A stretch of DNA of 58,683 nucleotides, from positions 1-58,683 of the forward strand of contig JAUCBJ010003216.1 in NCBI GenBank assembly GCA_032718475.1. Reading direction: 5' to 3'. This stretch comes from Nemertoderma westbladi (Eukaryota > Xenacoelomorpha > Nemertodermatida > Nemertodermatidae). Below are positions 24,202-36,100 of this stretch, piece by piece (position 1 is the first letter of the stretch; each line of letters opens with the position of its first letter). The notes beneath the pieces are model-generated. The model was not told the DNA's origin, did not search any database, and was given only the letters and a program-made list of their open reading frames with translations. Both the position numbers and the translations under genes were made by a program.

Positions 24202-25932
24202 CAGGGTGTTCATTTAAATTTGTCACTACTTCGATTGTTAAAATAATCTCATCGACATATTTATTCCATCTCATAATTTTGATCTCCTTGGATTAGCTAA
24301 TACATTAACTTAAACTTTCCATAATTTCCGAATTAGTATTGTCGCCATGGTGAGTAAATATCACTGATCAAGTTAGAGGGTTAATTTTACACGATTTGCT
24401 ATACTGGAGTACATTTATTCTAAATTAAAGCAAAAGTAAATTTTCTTCGGCCGCAAGGCCAGGGATTACGTACAAAGTCTGACGACTTATTTCCAGTGCG
24501 GTCCCCCCAGAGCTTTACTCCCTAGAGGAAACTCCAGTACTGATTTAGCTACCACTTAAATGCAAGGCAGACATGCGCCCTGGCTGGTCCCTTTAAAGCA
24601 TTCGTGCCGAAACGAAAACTGCCCCGGTCCATGTGAGGATCTAACCCACGACCTATGGGAGATGTGAATTCACTGCTATGCTGTATAGAATGGAATTGAA
24701 GACATTGGTAATGGCTTGACAGAGATAATTAAGGTCTACCAGCTACTGGGCGTAAACCGATTCTTTACGTATCCACAGAGATAAAATCGCACGGATTTTA
24801 GGTCAGGCGATCAATCGGGCCACGGGATTGGTCCATCTCTACCTATCCAAAGATCTGGAAAGGTTTGGTTGATAAATGTCCGCACGTTGGATACCCAATG
24901 AAGAGGAGCTCCTTGCTGCAAGACAACGTGTCCAACATGCGTCCAATTTGAGGAATCAGAACGACTGCAGCATATCTAGGTAACTGGCTGCATTCACTGT
25001 GGCGGAATCGAAGAAGAATGGTCCCAATTATGTTATGTAGTCCCATTTAGCCGCCCAGACAGTTAGTTATCTTTGGGGATTCTCTAATGATCTCCAATAT
25101 CTTATGAGGGCTTTCAGTCCCCCCATATTCGACAATGGTGACAATTTACACATCCCTACCATCTAAAAAACTAAGAATTTGTTCCGCTGCTGCAGCTCGT
25201 TTGGGATAATCGTTTTTTGTTAAGGCGTGAACAACGGACTTGAATTTAGTTAGCGTGGAACTTCAATTTCTGTAATGTTGTGGACGCATCCTAGACTCGG
25301 ACGCACTGATAAAGACACACGTCGTAGCGAAGTCTCTGAGTTTAAGTTAAAAGTGTCTGAACCGCGGGTAACTTGTCACTAGGTACTGAAGGATGTCCAG
25401 ACCCAGGTTTACGTAGAAGAATCTTTTCAGTTTTAAACTTAATTATAAGTCACAGTATAACTTTATTGGATAGTTTTGGTACTGCAGGAAAAGTATGCGC
25501 AAATTTCAAGGCCGTTATTTTGGGTGAATTAGTCAAATAGTAAGTTTTTCCGACAAACAACTTTTGATCATTTTTTCAGCATATTAATCGGATGCACACC
25601 ATAACAGTCCCTAAGTAACTAACAAAACAAAACTGAATAATGTTGTTCTAGAACAACATTGGCAGTTGTTCTCATAGAAACATTCCGAAAGTACAAGGCA
25701 AAATAAAAGAAAGAATTGTACTCCAATTGGTAGCGAAACGTGTAAAATTAACCCTCCAACTACTTGATCAGTGATAATTAGTCACCATGGCAACAATACT
25801 AATTCGGACATTATGGAAAGTTTAAGTTAATGTATTAGCTTTCCAAGGAGGCCAAAATTATGAGATGGAACAAATATATCGATGAGATTATTTTAACAAT
25901 CGAAGTAGTGATAAATTTAAATGAACACCCTG
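24202..25932 (-). mobile_element. Mariner/Tc1-like transposon relic with long TIRs
   Basis: Ends are CAGGGTGTTCATTTAAATTT and its inverse, flanked by TA at 24200-24201 and 25933-25934. The inverted repeats extend to roughly 215-240 bp. The minus strand around 24900-24790 reads as the end of a mariner-type transposase: GAPLHW, FPDLWIGRDGPIPWP, SPDL, then FYLCGYVKN. A stop follows IPWP, and the third catalytic acidic residue expected after SPDL is not conserved. The copy is inactive. A SINE-like sequence is nested near its left end. Confidence 0.85.
24448..24690 (-). mobile_element. Possible tRNA-derived SINE nested in mariner relic
   Basis: On the minus strand a GTGGGTTAGATCC word (24636-24648) resembles a Pol III B box. 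It lies downstream of ATAGCAGTGAATTC, a weak A box. The sequence is GC-richer than the host element. It has no transposase coding content. Boundaries are approximate. Confidence 0.45.
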
Positions 25933-26040
25933 TATTATATAGATTTTATTTGTTCAGTGTCAAATCCGAATATCTGAATGTGTATCATAATGTAACTCTG
26001 GATCATTTTATAGGATTGAGAGGTAACTAACTATACGAAC

Positions 26041-26174
26041 CTTCCAATATGGATCATATCTTAGTATCGAGAGGTACCCCTCCTCGCAATTACATTTCAG
26101 AAGATTCTCAGGTTTCTTACCCTCTTCCCTTCGGCACGTCTGACAGTTGGGGCTACCTGGTTCGCATTCGTATC
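26041..26174 (-). CDS. Host gene exon 6: EGF-like module, first part
   Basis: 134-bp exon, phase 1 to 0. Acceptor ATACAG and donor GTTCGT (26035-26040). Residues: YECEPGSPNCQTC, LKCNCEEGYLS and DPYWK at the end. It is joined in phase 0 to exon 7. The 5-kb intron between them holds the 50-bp satellite and the mariner relic. Confidence 0.83.
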
Positions 26175-26681
26175 CTGTATAAAAATAAACCGCAAATTAG
26201 ACTAAAAATATGGAAATACTAACTGCATTTGATACTCAAATTACATCATAGCCAATTACTACGCAAGAGAAACGTAAAAGACGACTGATTCATCAGGAAC
26301 TATGAAATATTACGTTTTACATATTAAGAAAAAAAAGGGTTCTGTTAACTCGCCATTGTTCTAGAAAAAATAAACTGGTATTACACATCTTCCACAGATT
26401 GGGATATCAATGCCAAACTCACCATTTTTGTGATATCAATATTTTGGCATTGATTCATTATTTTTGTGACATCATATTATTTTGGTATTTAATTTATTTA
26501 ATTTAATTTAATTTCGTGCATATAGTTATATAACTAAGCGTATAGCACAGTATACATAAAACCGGTAAATGTTAGAGCATTAGCACAAAATATTAAGTTG
26601 TTATAGTCTATAAATATAAATGAGATAGTAAAAAAACATAATATCCTAATGATTCGTGAAATAGTATACACTGGTTAATAC
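26175..26681. other. Intron, nothing recognised
   Basis: AT-rich, with short tgatatcaat/attttggcatt duplications near 26400-26490. No ORF. Confidence 0.45.
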
Positions 26682-27191
26682 TTAATCGTTACATATAAAA
26701 TTTAAAATTGTGTCTAATTCAACCTTAGAGAAACCAGGGACTTCCAAATAGTTGTACCTGCAATCAGTAATTTCTTTGCACAAATCACAATATGAAACAG
26801 CGCGTGGGTCTGGAAACCAATTAATCAAATTGCACGAATCACTTGTAACATTATTAGGTGCACACTTAAGCTTTATACGTTTCAAGTTAGAGCCAGAATT
26901 AGATGTACAATCAAATAAACACAGCGTAGTCAGAAATTGCAATGAGGGTTTCATATAATTTGACATTAAACTAGAGGCAAATTTGACACATCGACTGGCA
27001 ACCATGGACATTGGATAAGGAAATGCTACAATACCTTCTACGATAAACCTATGGGTATTAATGGGTAGGCCCCATACTAATCTAGTATTAATATTCCAAG
27101 AGGTAAATAAACGTGTACATTCTGTAAACCATAAGTTCCAAAGACAACTACCGTAAAAAGATGTGGCATAAATCCGTTGTATTTCAGACAA
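26682..27191 (-). mobile_element. 3' tail of a CR1/Jockey-like LINE
   Basis: A 169-codon minus-strand frame matches the region after the RT domain in many CR1, L2 or Jockey-type LINEs: FYGSCLWNLW, LFTSWNINTR, WGLPINTHRF, SRCVKFASSL and FLTTLCLFDC. The last 70 residues are element-specific. It is truncated before the RT domain. The frame is intact, so insertion may be recent. Confidence 0.7.
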
Positions 27192-27537
27192 CGATTTTCA
27201 ATGACATTCAATTCATTTTCAATGATTTTTGACGACAAATTTATGCAGCATCAAATTATTATTCAAATAAAATCATCCCGAGTTACAAACCTCTACATTA
27301 TCTAAGATTCCCAAACGAGTTGTAAATCGAATAATAATAATTTATTTAACTATTTGTTTAAAAGTTAACATTTCCAACATTAACAAATTTTGTGGATACC
27401 AATAAATTACAAATCCTAATAGACAATATCCAAAGTATTATAGTACTGCAGTTTCTAATGTATTATAGTACTTCATCAAGCTTTCTCTGCAGCTCTATAT
27501 AAAGAATGACCTCATGTTTATATTAATGTCTGCTTAC
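27192..27537. other. Intron between exons 5 and 6 (left flank of exon 5)
   Basis: AT-rich. It includes a short tattatagtact duplication near 27435-27470. No ORF. Confidence 0.45.
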
Positions 27538-27804
27538 CTCTACAGTATCCAGAAATTCCCCTCTGTTGCCAGAGCAACAAATCTGTGGTATAACCATCTC
27601 TACACAAGCATAGAATCTCAGGTACATTAACGTCATCTGGTTGTCTAGAGAACCGATGGCATTGGCACCATGGATTACCGTCCACGCATTGTCTAGGAAG
27701 ACATGTCTGATCCCAACGTAACATGTAGCCTTTTGTTGAATCGCATCTACAGTTTTTGTTCCCAGGTTCGCACATGCATCCTTCGGCGTTGTAAAGACAT
27801 TCAC
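27538..27804 (-). CDS. Host gene exon 5: two EGF-like modules
   Basis: 267-bp exon, phase 1 to 1, the largest seen. Acceptor ATACAG and donor GTAAGC (27532-27537). First module: GECLYN, GCMC, NCRC, TCLPRQC. Second module: WCQC, LCLCRDGY and GYCRG. It is two fused repeat units without an intron. Confidence 0.88.
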
Positions 27805-27919
27805 CTGTATTCATATTTTCAATTTATTTTAAGTATTAAAATTTTATCTTAACAAACTCAAATTAGTTGTGATATTCAGGGTTCATTGTGACCATTTACC
27901 ATCACATATGACCTGGGGG

Positions 27920-28851
27920 CAGGCCCGTACTGTGCGGGGGTGCTTTGGGGGCACTACCCCCACCCCCTCCCCCCCCCCCCCAGACAAGACCCACTGGGCA
28001 TAACTGTGCGGACAATACTGGGCGGAAAAGCCAACCAACCACCAAGGTTAAGGCAGAATCACCAGCCGATCGCCTCAATGGTTGGAAGGCCCACTTTGAG
28101 AAGCTCCTCAATAATGACAGGGTATTGCCTGATAACTTTATAGAAGTAAAAGTGCCTGAGTCTGTACTCCCAGATATTCCCATTGGTGATATCTCCTTTG
28201 CAGAAGTGAAGGCTGCTGCAAAGAGCATTAAGACCAATCGTGCCAGTGGAGTAGATGGTGTTCCCCCTGAGGTCTTTAAAATACCTGAGTGTTTAAAGCT
28301 CATCTATCCCATCATAGTAGACATGTACCGTACAACAAGAGTCCCACAAGAAATGAAAACAAATAAGTTGGTGCCAGTTCCCAAGAAGGGCAACCTAACA
28401 CTCTATGGTTCTTTTCGGGGAATCTCATTGATCTCGATTGCTGCAAAGCTATACAATAGGATTCTATTAAATCGCATCAGGGATCCCATTGAGAGACTGC
28501 TCCGTGGAAATCAGAATGGGTTCCGTAAAGGTCGTGGGACCATGGAGCCCATTTTGGCACTTAGAAGGATAATTGAAGAATTATCAAAAAAGAAAGACAG
28601 GCATCTGGCTGTTATCTTTGTTGACTTCTTCAAGGCCTTTGATTCAGTCTCTCGCTCACGTATGTTCAGCATACTTTCATTATATGGGATTCCTGATGAA
28701 ATTATTGCAGCAATCAGATCAGTATACGATGGTTCGACAACATTTGTGTCTACTGTTGACGGTGACACAGAACCATTTGAAGTGTTATGGGGCGAAACCA
28801 CCCCACCCCCCCCCCCCCCCCCCCAGATATAATGGTCAATATACGGGCCTG
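27920..28851. mobile_element. TIR element (932 bp) enclosing a LINE RT segment
   Basis: Ends CAGGCCCGTA (27920-27929) and TACGGGCCTG (28842-28851) are inverted. They are flanked by cctggggg (27912-27919) and cctggatg (28852-28859), a possible 8-bp target duplication with two changes, as in hAT-type elements. Just inside both ends are C-rich tracts (13 or more C). The interior (about 27990-28795, plus) is a LINE RT frame: NRASGVDGVPPE, VPKKGN, FRGISLISIAAKLYN, NGFRKGRGT, then FVDFFKAFDS. The RT has no YxDD block, so it is a captured fragment. Confidence 0.65.
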
Positions 28852-28948
28852 CCTGGATGAGAGCATAAAACTACCCACGAACATACCAGTATATTTATAG
28901 ATGATATTTAATTTATCTTATCTTGCTTATTAAATGTAGCCTACTTAC

Positions 28949-29109
28949 CTGTTATTTTAAACAAAGGACATTTATCATTCAGGCTTCTAGTGGCATGAAC
29001 AATAAATTTCCTGTTATTTTCTGACGAATCAACCAAGTAATGTACAGGTAGAGGATCTGGAATTCCCAATGTTCCGCAAGAATCAATAGGATGCGCGATT
29101 GGGAGACAT
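28949..29109 (-). CDS. Host gene exon 4
   Basis: 161-bp exon, phase 2 to 1. Acceptor CATTTAG and donor GTAAGT (28943-28948). Residues: CLPIAHP, DSCGTLG, then a Cys-free stretch with PLPVHYLVDSSENN, and DKCPLFKITG. Its phase-2 start matches exon 3. Three cysteines only, so it looks like a linker or a divergent module. Confidence 0.8.
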
Positions 29110-29140
29110 CTAAATGAAAACAATACTTAGAAAAGGGAAA

Positions 29141-29672
29141 GAGTAGCTCAATCGGGATGAGTAGCTCGATCGGGGAAGAGTAGCTCGATCGGGAAGAGTA
29201 ACTCAATCGGGAAGAGTAGCTCGATCGGGAAGAGTAACTCGATCGGGAAGAGTAACTCAATCGGGAAGAGTAGCTCGATCGGGAAGAGTAACTCAATCGG
29301 GAAGAGCAGCTCGATCGGGAAGAGTAGCTCGATCGGGATGAGTAGCTCGATCGGGAAGAGTAACTCAATCGGGAAGAGTAGCTCGATCGGGAAGAGTAGC
29401 TCGATCGGGATGAGTAGCTCGATCGGGAAGAGTAGCTCGATCGGGAAGAGTAGCTCGATCGGGAAGAGTGGCTCGATTGGGTAGAGTAGCTCGATCGAGA
29501 AGAGTAGCTCGATCGGGAAGAGTAGCTCGATCGGGAAGAGTAGCTCGATCGGGATGAGTAGCTCGATCGGGAAGAGTAGCTCGATCGGGAAGAGTAGCTC
29601 GATCGGGAAGAGTAGCTCGATTTGGTAGAGTAGCTCAATCGATAAGAGTAGCTCGATCGGGAAGAGTAGCTC
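29141..29672. repeat. 18-bp minisatellite, left part (about 30 copies)
   Basis: Tandem gagtagctcgatcgggaa units with variants (aactcaatc, gatttggta, gggatga). Any reverse frame gives a meaningless (SSYSSR)n. The array is cut at 29672 by a BEL element and resumes at 41935. Confidence 0.95.
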
Positions 29673-30847
29673 TGTAAAAGCTTTTGCGTCATTAACCGGT
29701 TATTTTCCCTTAAAGTACTCTGTAGTTGGTTTGCCAGGCATAAAAAGGCCGTGTCCTTGCTGTACTGGTGTTTTAGAGGACATAAAAGTCATTTCTTATG
29801 TATTTGTACTGTATTTGTACTTTAGAGGACATAATCCACAATCTCGTGACGCGATAAGCTAGATACTCTTGAAAACAGTGTCGCTACCATGACGATGGCT
29901 AACAGCTGATATTGCCACGTCGACGTTTCTTTGTTTCTTTGTTCTCTCGTTGTTCGGTTGACCAATCAGAGCGTTTGTTGTCTCTGTGTTGGAGGTGTAT
30001 ACAGAGGCTCAGTAGTTCAGTGTTATGTTTTTGCCCAGAGCCTAAGAACCGGCTTTTGGCACCTCCGTGTTTTCAGTTTTAGTCTTACACTAGTAGGCTT
30101 AATTATAAGGACATATATCCGTTATCTAAACATAACATACCATACCTAATCAAACAACCTGTGCATACTTTTATATTGTTATACTGCTATTTACTGTCAG
30201 TTCTTCATAATATGGTTGATGAATTATTATATTTGGAATAACGATAAATAACCCCGAAAACCCAATATTCTTGATATACCGAAGGTAAGAGAGAAAGGTT
30301 ACATATAACGATTGTGACTTATGTTAAAGTGGTTTGAAGTGAATCTAATGTTATTTGATAGACCCTACATGATTCGGTCCGTGTTCCTTTTATATGTGAC
30401 TAAAATCAGTGAAGATCGGCAGATCAGTGTGCAGTATTGTGCAGCATTGTGTATGAGTGAGACTGATAACGAAGCATTTCCTAAAGAATGCGCCATATAT
30501 GTGAATTATAACTAAGCCATATCGTTGTGAGTAGTTTAAGTCATAACTCTGTTTATATAGGTAGAGCGCCACGTCCTAAAGGAACTGTTAATATTTCCCG
30601 AAGGTGAATAATATTGTCAGAGATTATATAACACTGTCAGTCGAATAATACATTAGGCCTACATAGCAATACGATTAAGCCGTCGAACCCAATCTCCCGG
30701 GTATATCCAGCGGGTGAATGATCGCGCACAGATTGGTTTCGACTAGTGTAGTGAATCAAATACTTGTCATAGGCTAAAAGCGAATTATTATCTAGAAGAC
30801 ATCCTAATTTGGCGGGTTAAACTGCCAAAGGTCTGAAAGCGCGAACA
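29673..30847 (+). repeat. 5' LTR
   Basis: 1175 bp, TG...CA. It contains a gtatacagaggctcagtag region (about 29995-30015) that may include the promoter and initiator. Small ORFs inside occur identically in the 3' LTR and are not called. A copy of gaacaataacggatat overlaps the end and recurs near 30907. Confidence 0.93.
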
Positions 30848-33131
30848 ATAACGGATATTTGGTCTGTATTGCAGTGTAGGCATTAAATACAGTTTAATAT
30901 TGTTCTGGTAAGAACAATAACGGATATAGCTTCTTTATTGCAGTAAGCAATAAAGTTGAAAGTACCGGTCAACCGGTACATCTGTAGGTCAGTAGGCCCA
31001 ACTGCCAGAACCGGTACCCAGTAGGCCTGACTACCTAACCACCCGGACCGGTACCTACAGCAGTACAGGTACAGCAGTATTATTCGATTTTGATTATTAT
31101 ATACCAGTAGGTCTTAATAATTAATCAGGGAGGGCCCGCCCTGGTTTTTTATTGAGATTTTTACTTATTTCTGTCAAGTTTTATTTGTTTGTAGGCCAGT
31201 ATTGAACAGAAGGCGTGTAAGCCTGATCAGATTGTACAGACAATTTGTAGGCTGAGCTGTTGTCTGATTGTTGTTAGGTCTGAACGGATTGCAGTGTGTG
31301 TAGATCACCTGTCCGATAAAGAACGGTTAGGAAGTAGGGGCAGCCAATGCTGTAAGGTAAACCCCCAACTAAAGAATAAGTCGTACTACTGGGTTAGAAC
31401 GCATACTACCTAATCATTTCGGAGTCTGCATGTCCTGTAGTTTATTTAGGCTTGAGAGTAGTCTGCCATCGTTTAGTCTGTACTTTGTTTGTGTAAGTCT
31501 GTACGGGTAGCGTATAATATTTATTTAGATAATTTGTAGGCTGGATAGTTGTCTGGCTGTTATTAGGTCTGAACGGATTGCAGTGTGTGTAGAGCCTCTG
31601 TCCGATAAAGAACGGTTAGGAAGTAGGGGCAGCCAATGCTGTAAGGTAAACCCCCATCTAAAGAATAAGTCGTACTACTGGGTTAGAACGCATACTACCT
31701 AATCATTTCGGAGTCTGCATGTCCTGTAGTTTATTTAGGCTTGATAGTAGTCTGTCAGTATTTGGTCTGCATTTTGTTTGAGTGGTTTGTACGCGTAGCG
31801 TAATATTTATTATTCAGAGTTTATGCGATTATTCGCAACATTCATTCCCCAAGTTTGTTCCTACAATAATTGTGTTTGTTATACATACCGCTATAGTTAA
31901 ATTAACCCCGGTACTACACGGGCTGCTTGGCGTAGGTAAAGACTGGTGATTTTGTGCACCGGTCACTCCAGCAGATGCCGTGGTTCTTTTAGCTGTTCAA
32001 GTATATTTAACTACTGATTATATGTTATACAAGTACTCGTACCTAATTTAGGGTTTAGTGTACAGTGCTTTCCGAAAGTAATTAGTGTAGGCATTATATT
32101 TGTGTTGTAAAGTGGTTGATAGGCACGTTCGATTAGCTCTATTAACTTCTAGGTAGGAACACTCCGTGATACATAACGTAGTACCTATATCGATACGGCT
32201 ATAGGTCGTCAGGCGGTGGTATTTTCCTATCTGGACAACGCAGTGTATTCTACTACTACTTATTATTTTCAAATACCGTAGTACCCTGTCCGTTGTAATA
32301 ACCAGATTTCTAACCCTTTGTTAGGCTGGTTTGTAGACTTCTTGTAAAATTACCCTGAAAATTCGTATTTTGTGTTTTTTGTAAATTTTTGTGTTTATTT
32401 AGAGATAGTAATCTCAACCCGAATCGTACGTAATTTGTAGTATTAAGTAACTTAGGTAAATTAGAATTATTTGTTTTAGTGTCCTATAAGTAACACTTCA
32501 CTGAAAGCGCACCGCTTTGTGTAGTGATTACTCCCCAGAAATAATAACATTTATTTCAAACATTGACAAAACCCATTAAACGGGTATATATATATTATAA
32601 ATCAACTCAAACGATTTATAAATAGTAGGCCTGCCATACAACAATTAGGTCTCAATATCAGTTGGACTACTGCTCAAATAACGGTAATAAAGTAAGTAAA
32701 GTAACCAAGTAACCCTAAAATTCAGAAATTCAATTATTTAAAATAATTGATATACCGGTATTTACGATAGGCCTATTATCTTTATTTCTATAAATTTAGG
32801 CTGAAATTATACCGGTACTTGTAATTAATTCTAGTCCAGAATTATATATACTACAAACTGTAAGCTGTATACCGGTATTCCGATAGGCCTATTATATATT
32901 TATATATATTTGTGCTAAAATTATACCGGTATTCTGTGATAAACCTAGTCTGTAATAATACTTATATAGTTATATATACTATAATCATACCGGTATTCTA
33001 ATATATTATATATATCACACTACACTGAGTAGCAGTATCGGTAATTAATTACTAGGCTAGCAGTTAATACTGAATTACTAGACTTGCTTAGACTGTAATA
33101 TAGCAGTAGGCATCCAACTGTACAAACAAAC
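30848..33131 (+). other. Long 5' leader of BEL-1 with tandem duplications
   Basis: No ORF of note over 2.3 kb. A 289-bp unit is tandemly duplicated (31242-31530, 31531 to about 31812), carrying the word tccgataaagaacggttagg. From 32570 to 33010 roughly 100-bp degenerate repeats contain many ataccggtat and ataggcctat palindromes. I do not see a canonical tRNA primer site directly after the LTR. Confidence 0.7.
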
Positions 33132-36100
33132 ATGTCTGACACAAGGCAAACTCTGTCAGATAGTCTCCTAGAAACAACAGTCTGTTTATCAGATAGGAGT
33201 ATAGAGAATCCCAGACCGAGGTCTGAAACCCCTCCTACTGTAAGAAAGACAACCCCTACAGTAGCTGTGTCAGAACCTAGGTTAGTAGAAGCAATTTCGC
33301 AATTCGCGAAGTTAGTGAAGCGCCGTAGGTCTATCATCGGTACTCGGGCCCAAGTCAAGCGGGACCAAGAAGCAGCGGAACCGCAACAACCCGCGAGCCA
33401 AGAACTTAGTTCTCAGCGGCCCGAGAGCTCCAGTAGTTCGGATACTGTTGAGCGGACGCCCGAACGCGGAGCGAAGATGGCGGATACGGTTTATGATGAA
33501 CGGCCAACCTATGAAGAATCAACCAACACCACTTCTTCTCAAGAAGAAAGCGAAGGGACAGCGGAGGGGCCGCGAAAGAGAGATGCCATTGACATCTATC
33601 TGTCAGACTATCAACGCTTTGTAGGGGACGAAGAGTTGAGGAGAAGGCTGGAGGGGCTTAGCCCTAATAGTGAAGGAACCAAGCTTGTGCTGGACGCAAT
33701 CGATGCGGAAATGTTAGCTGCGAATCAGGCTAAATTTGATGAACAACTCCGCCTGACACGAGTCCAAGAAGAACAAGTAAAGAAAAAACGCATAGAAGAC
33801 AGAAAGAAAGCAGCAGTGGTAGCTGCAGAAGCAGAAAGAAAAGCGGCAGCGGCAGAGGCAGCGGCAGAGGCAAAAGCGGCCGAAGCTGAAAGAAAAGCGG
33901 CAGCGGCAGCGGCAAAGGCAGCGGCAGAGGCAAAAGCGGCAGAAGCAGAAAGAAAGGCGGCAATGGCAGCGGCCGAAGCGGAAAGAAAAGCGGCAGAGGC
34001 AGTGGCAGAAGCAGAATGGAGAGCGGCTGAAGAAACCATCCAATTAGAATTGGAAAACATTCAGGAGAATCAAGACTGCATAAATAAACAGTTAACAGCT
34101 AGTAATATGCAGATGATGAATCGATCTACTCCCAAAAGACAGGGATATACATCATCTGAGGAAGGCGATACCACCGATACTGAAGGCAAAGGAAATAGAT
34201 CTCATCTAAGCAGACGTAAAAGAACATTCCACCGTCAGAAATTGCCTGATTTGCCTCCAGCTGTTAGAAGGCAACTAAATAACACCAACTTAGGTAGTAC
34301 AGAGCCCACAGACCAAATAATTAAAATAGAAAGACTCCCTACTATAGTAGATGAGCCTGAAATAATTAGGCCTGTTCTTGAAATCACCCCTTCGGTGATA
34401 GATACACCTGTGCTCCCTGAAGCTACCTCTAAATTCCCTCTGCATAGCACTAAGCTACCTGTGCCCAGTAGAACTGCCCAGGAGACAGTTCAGGTCCTGG
34501 ACCCCGAGCGAAATATTCATGATTTGTCGCCCGTTGTCCCTCGTCCGCCCGCTACAACGTTGGAGACTCCCGCTTCGGCGGTCGAATGGGTGGACGAGAG
34601 ACGGCGGGGGATGGATCTCCTGCTCGGGCAGATGCAGGAGACTGTTCAGCAATTCAAGGGCACAGTAAGGGAAAGTAGGCTAGAGTTGCAAGAAGTGCAG
34701 CAAAGTATCGCGCTAGAACGCGATAAATTAGTAAATACTCAAAGGGGTATACCACCACCCTCAGTAACAATGTGTCAACCTGTTAGGTCTGAAGTATCTC
34801 ATGCGCAAGGTGTGGAGCCTACACGCATATATACTGCTAGCGAAGTAGAAACTCCTATAGTGAACCCTATTAAGGGTAATTATAGACCTGTTGATAATGA
34901 CATTCCCTATAGACTTGATCATAATCCGAGAAATTTATATACCGATAACTCGATATTAAATAACACGATGGCCCAAGAAAGTTTTACGCATCAAATGGCT
35001 AGAACCGAAGCCCGGCAAGCGGTGAAGGTGGGAGAGATTGTCAAGTTCAATGGAGATGAGATGAAATGGTTACCTTTTAATGAATATTACAAAGATAACA
35101 TACAGAACTCTGTACTATCTAATGGAGAGAAACTTAGATTCCTCATCGAGTGCTTGGAAGGATCTCCCAAGTTAATGGCGTTAAAGTTTATTGGACATCC
35201 AGACGGATTAAGACAAGTTTGGGATACACTAAACATCAGGTATGGTAATAGGAATAACATCGCTGGGTATTTGTATGCAAAGTTGGTAGCGCCCCGAAAG
35301 TTTATTAGCAGCGGAATTATCGAGTTTTCCGATGAGATTCAGGAGATCTGTAGACAATTAGATTGGCTAGGTAAGTCTCAGGAGTATCAGAATGCTATGG
35401 TTATTAGAGCAGTGGCTTCTACTTTACCGAAGGGTGGAGTAGGTACACGCTGGGATAAGAAAGTGTTATATATGATGGAACAACAACGACGAGACCCTAC
35501 CATGGCTGATCTCATGTCATTCCTAGATGGAGAAGTGAAATTACAGCTCCTGAAACTGTCCAGAGAGAAGACACTGGAAAACAAGGTAAGTGAGAAACCC
35601 GTTTCTAGGAGAAGGGTAACACCAGTGTGTTATACAGACGACGGCGAAAGCCAGACTTCTCAAGGAGAGGATAGCGGGAAAGACACTGAAAGATCTTATG
35701 TCAATAAAACGCCTAAAGATCAGGTAAGTAAATCCAAGTCTCGACCCAATGACAGAAGGGAACCGGTACAAAAAACCCCTCCTACGTCTCCTAAAAGAAT
35801 TCAGGTGAGAAAGCCCGAGGAAAGAACAAGTGTGCACCGCATAGCACAGGTTAAAGTAAGTAACATCAAGCCGAAATGTGTGCTGTGCGACGGGCCCCAC
35901 CGTTTAAATGCGTGTGATAAATTCCTGAGGAAATCACTAAAGGATAGACGTGAAGACATGTGGGATAAGCGGTTGTGTTATAATTGCCTCAGACGAGGAC
36001 ACCAACGGCGAACCTGTTACTCCGACGCAAGGTGTGCAAAGTGTGGTGCGAAACATCATATCTTGTTGCACGCTGAATTCGAGCGAAATAGTCCGAATCA

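Noticed and set aside
28979-29692. 237-codon (SSYSSR)n reading frame, and a similar one at 41891-42319
   Set aside because: It is the 18-bp minisatellite read in reverse. The unit is a multiple of three so every frame stays open.
29931-30515. Small plus-strand frames inside the LTR (also at 41018-41602)
   Set aside because: Identical in both LTRs because the LTRs are identical; no coding signature.
33714-34060. Antisense frames rich in Phe/Leu/Cys or Ala/Ser
   Set aside because: Shadows of the Ala-Glu-Lys coiled-coil codons of BEL-1 Gag.
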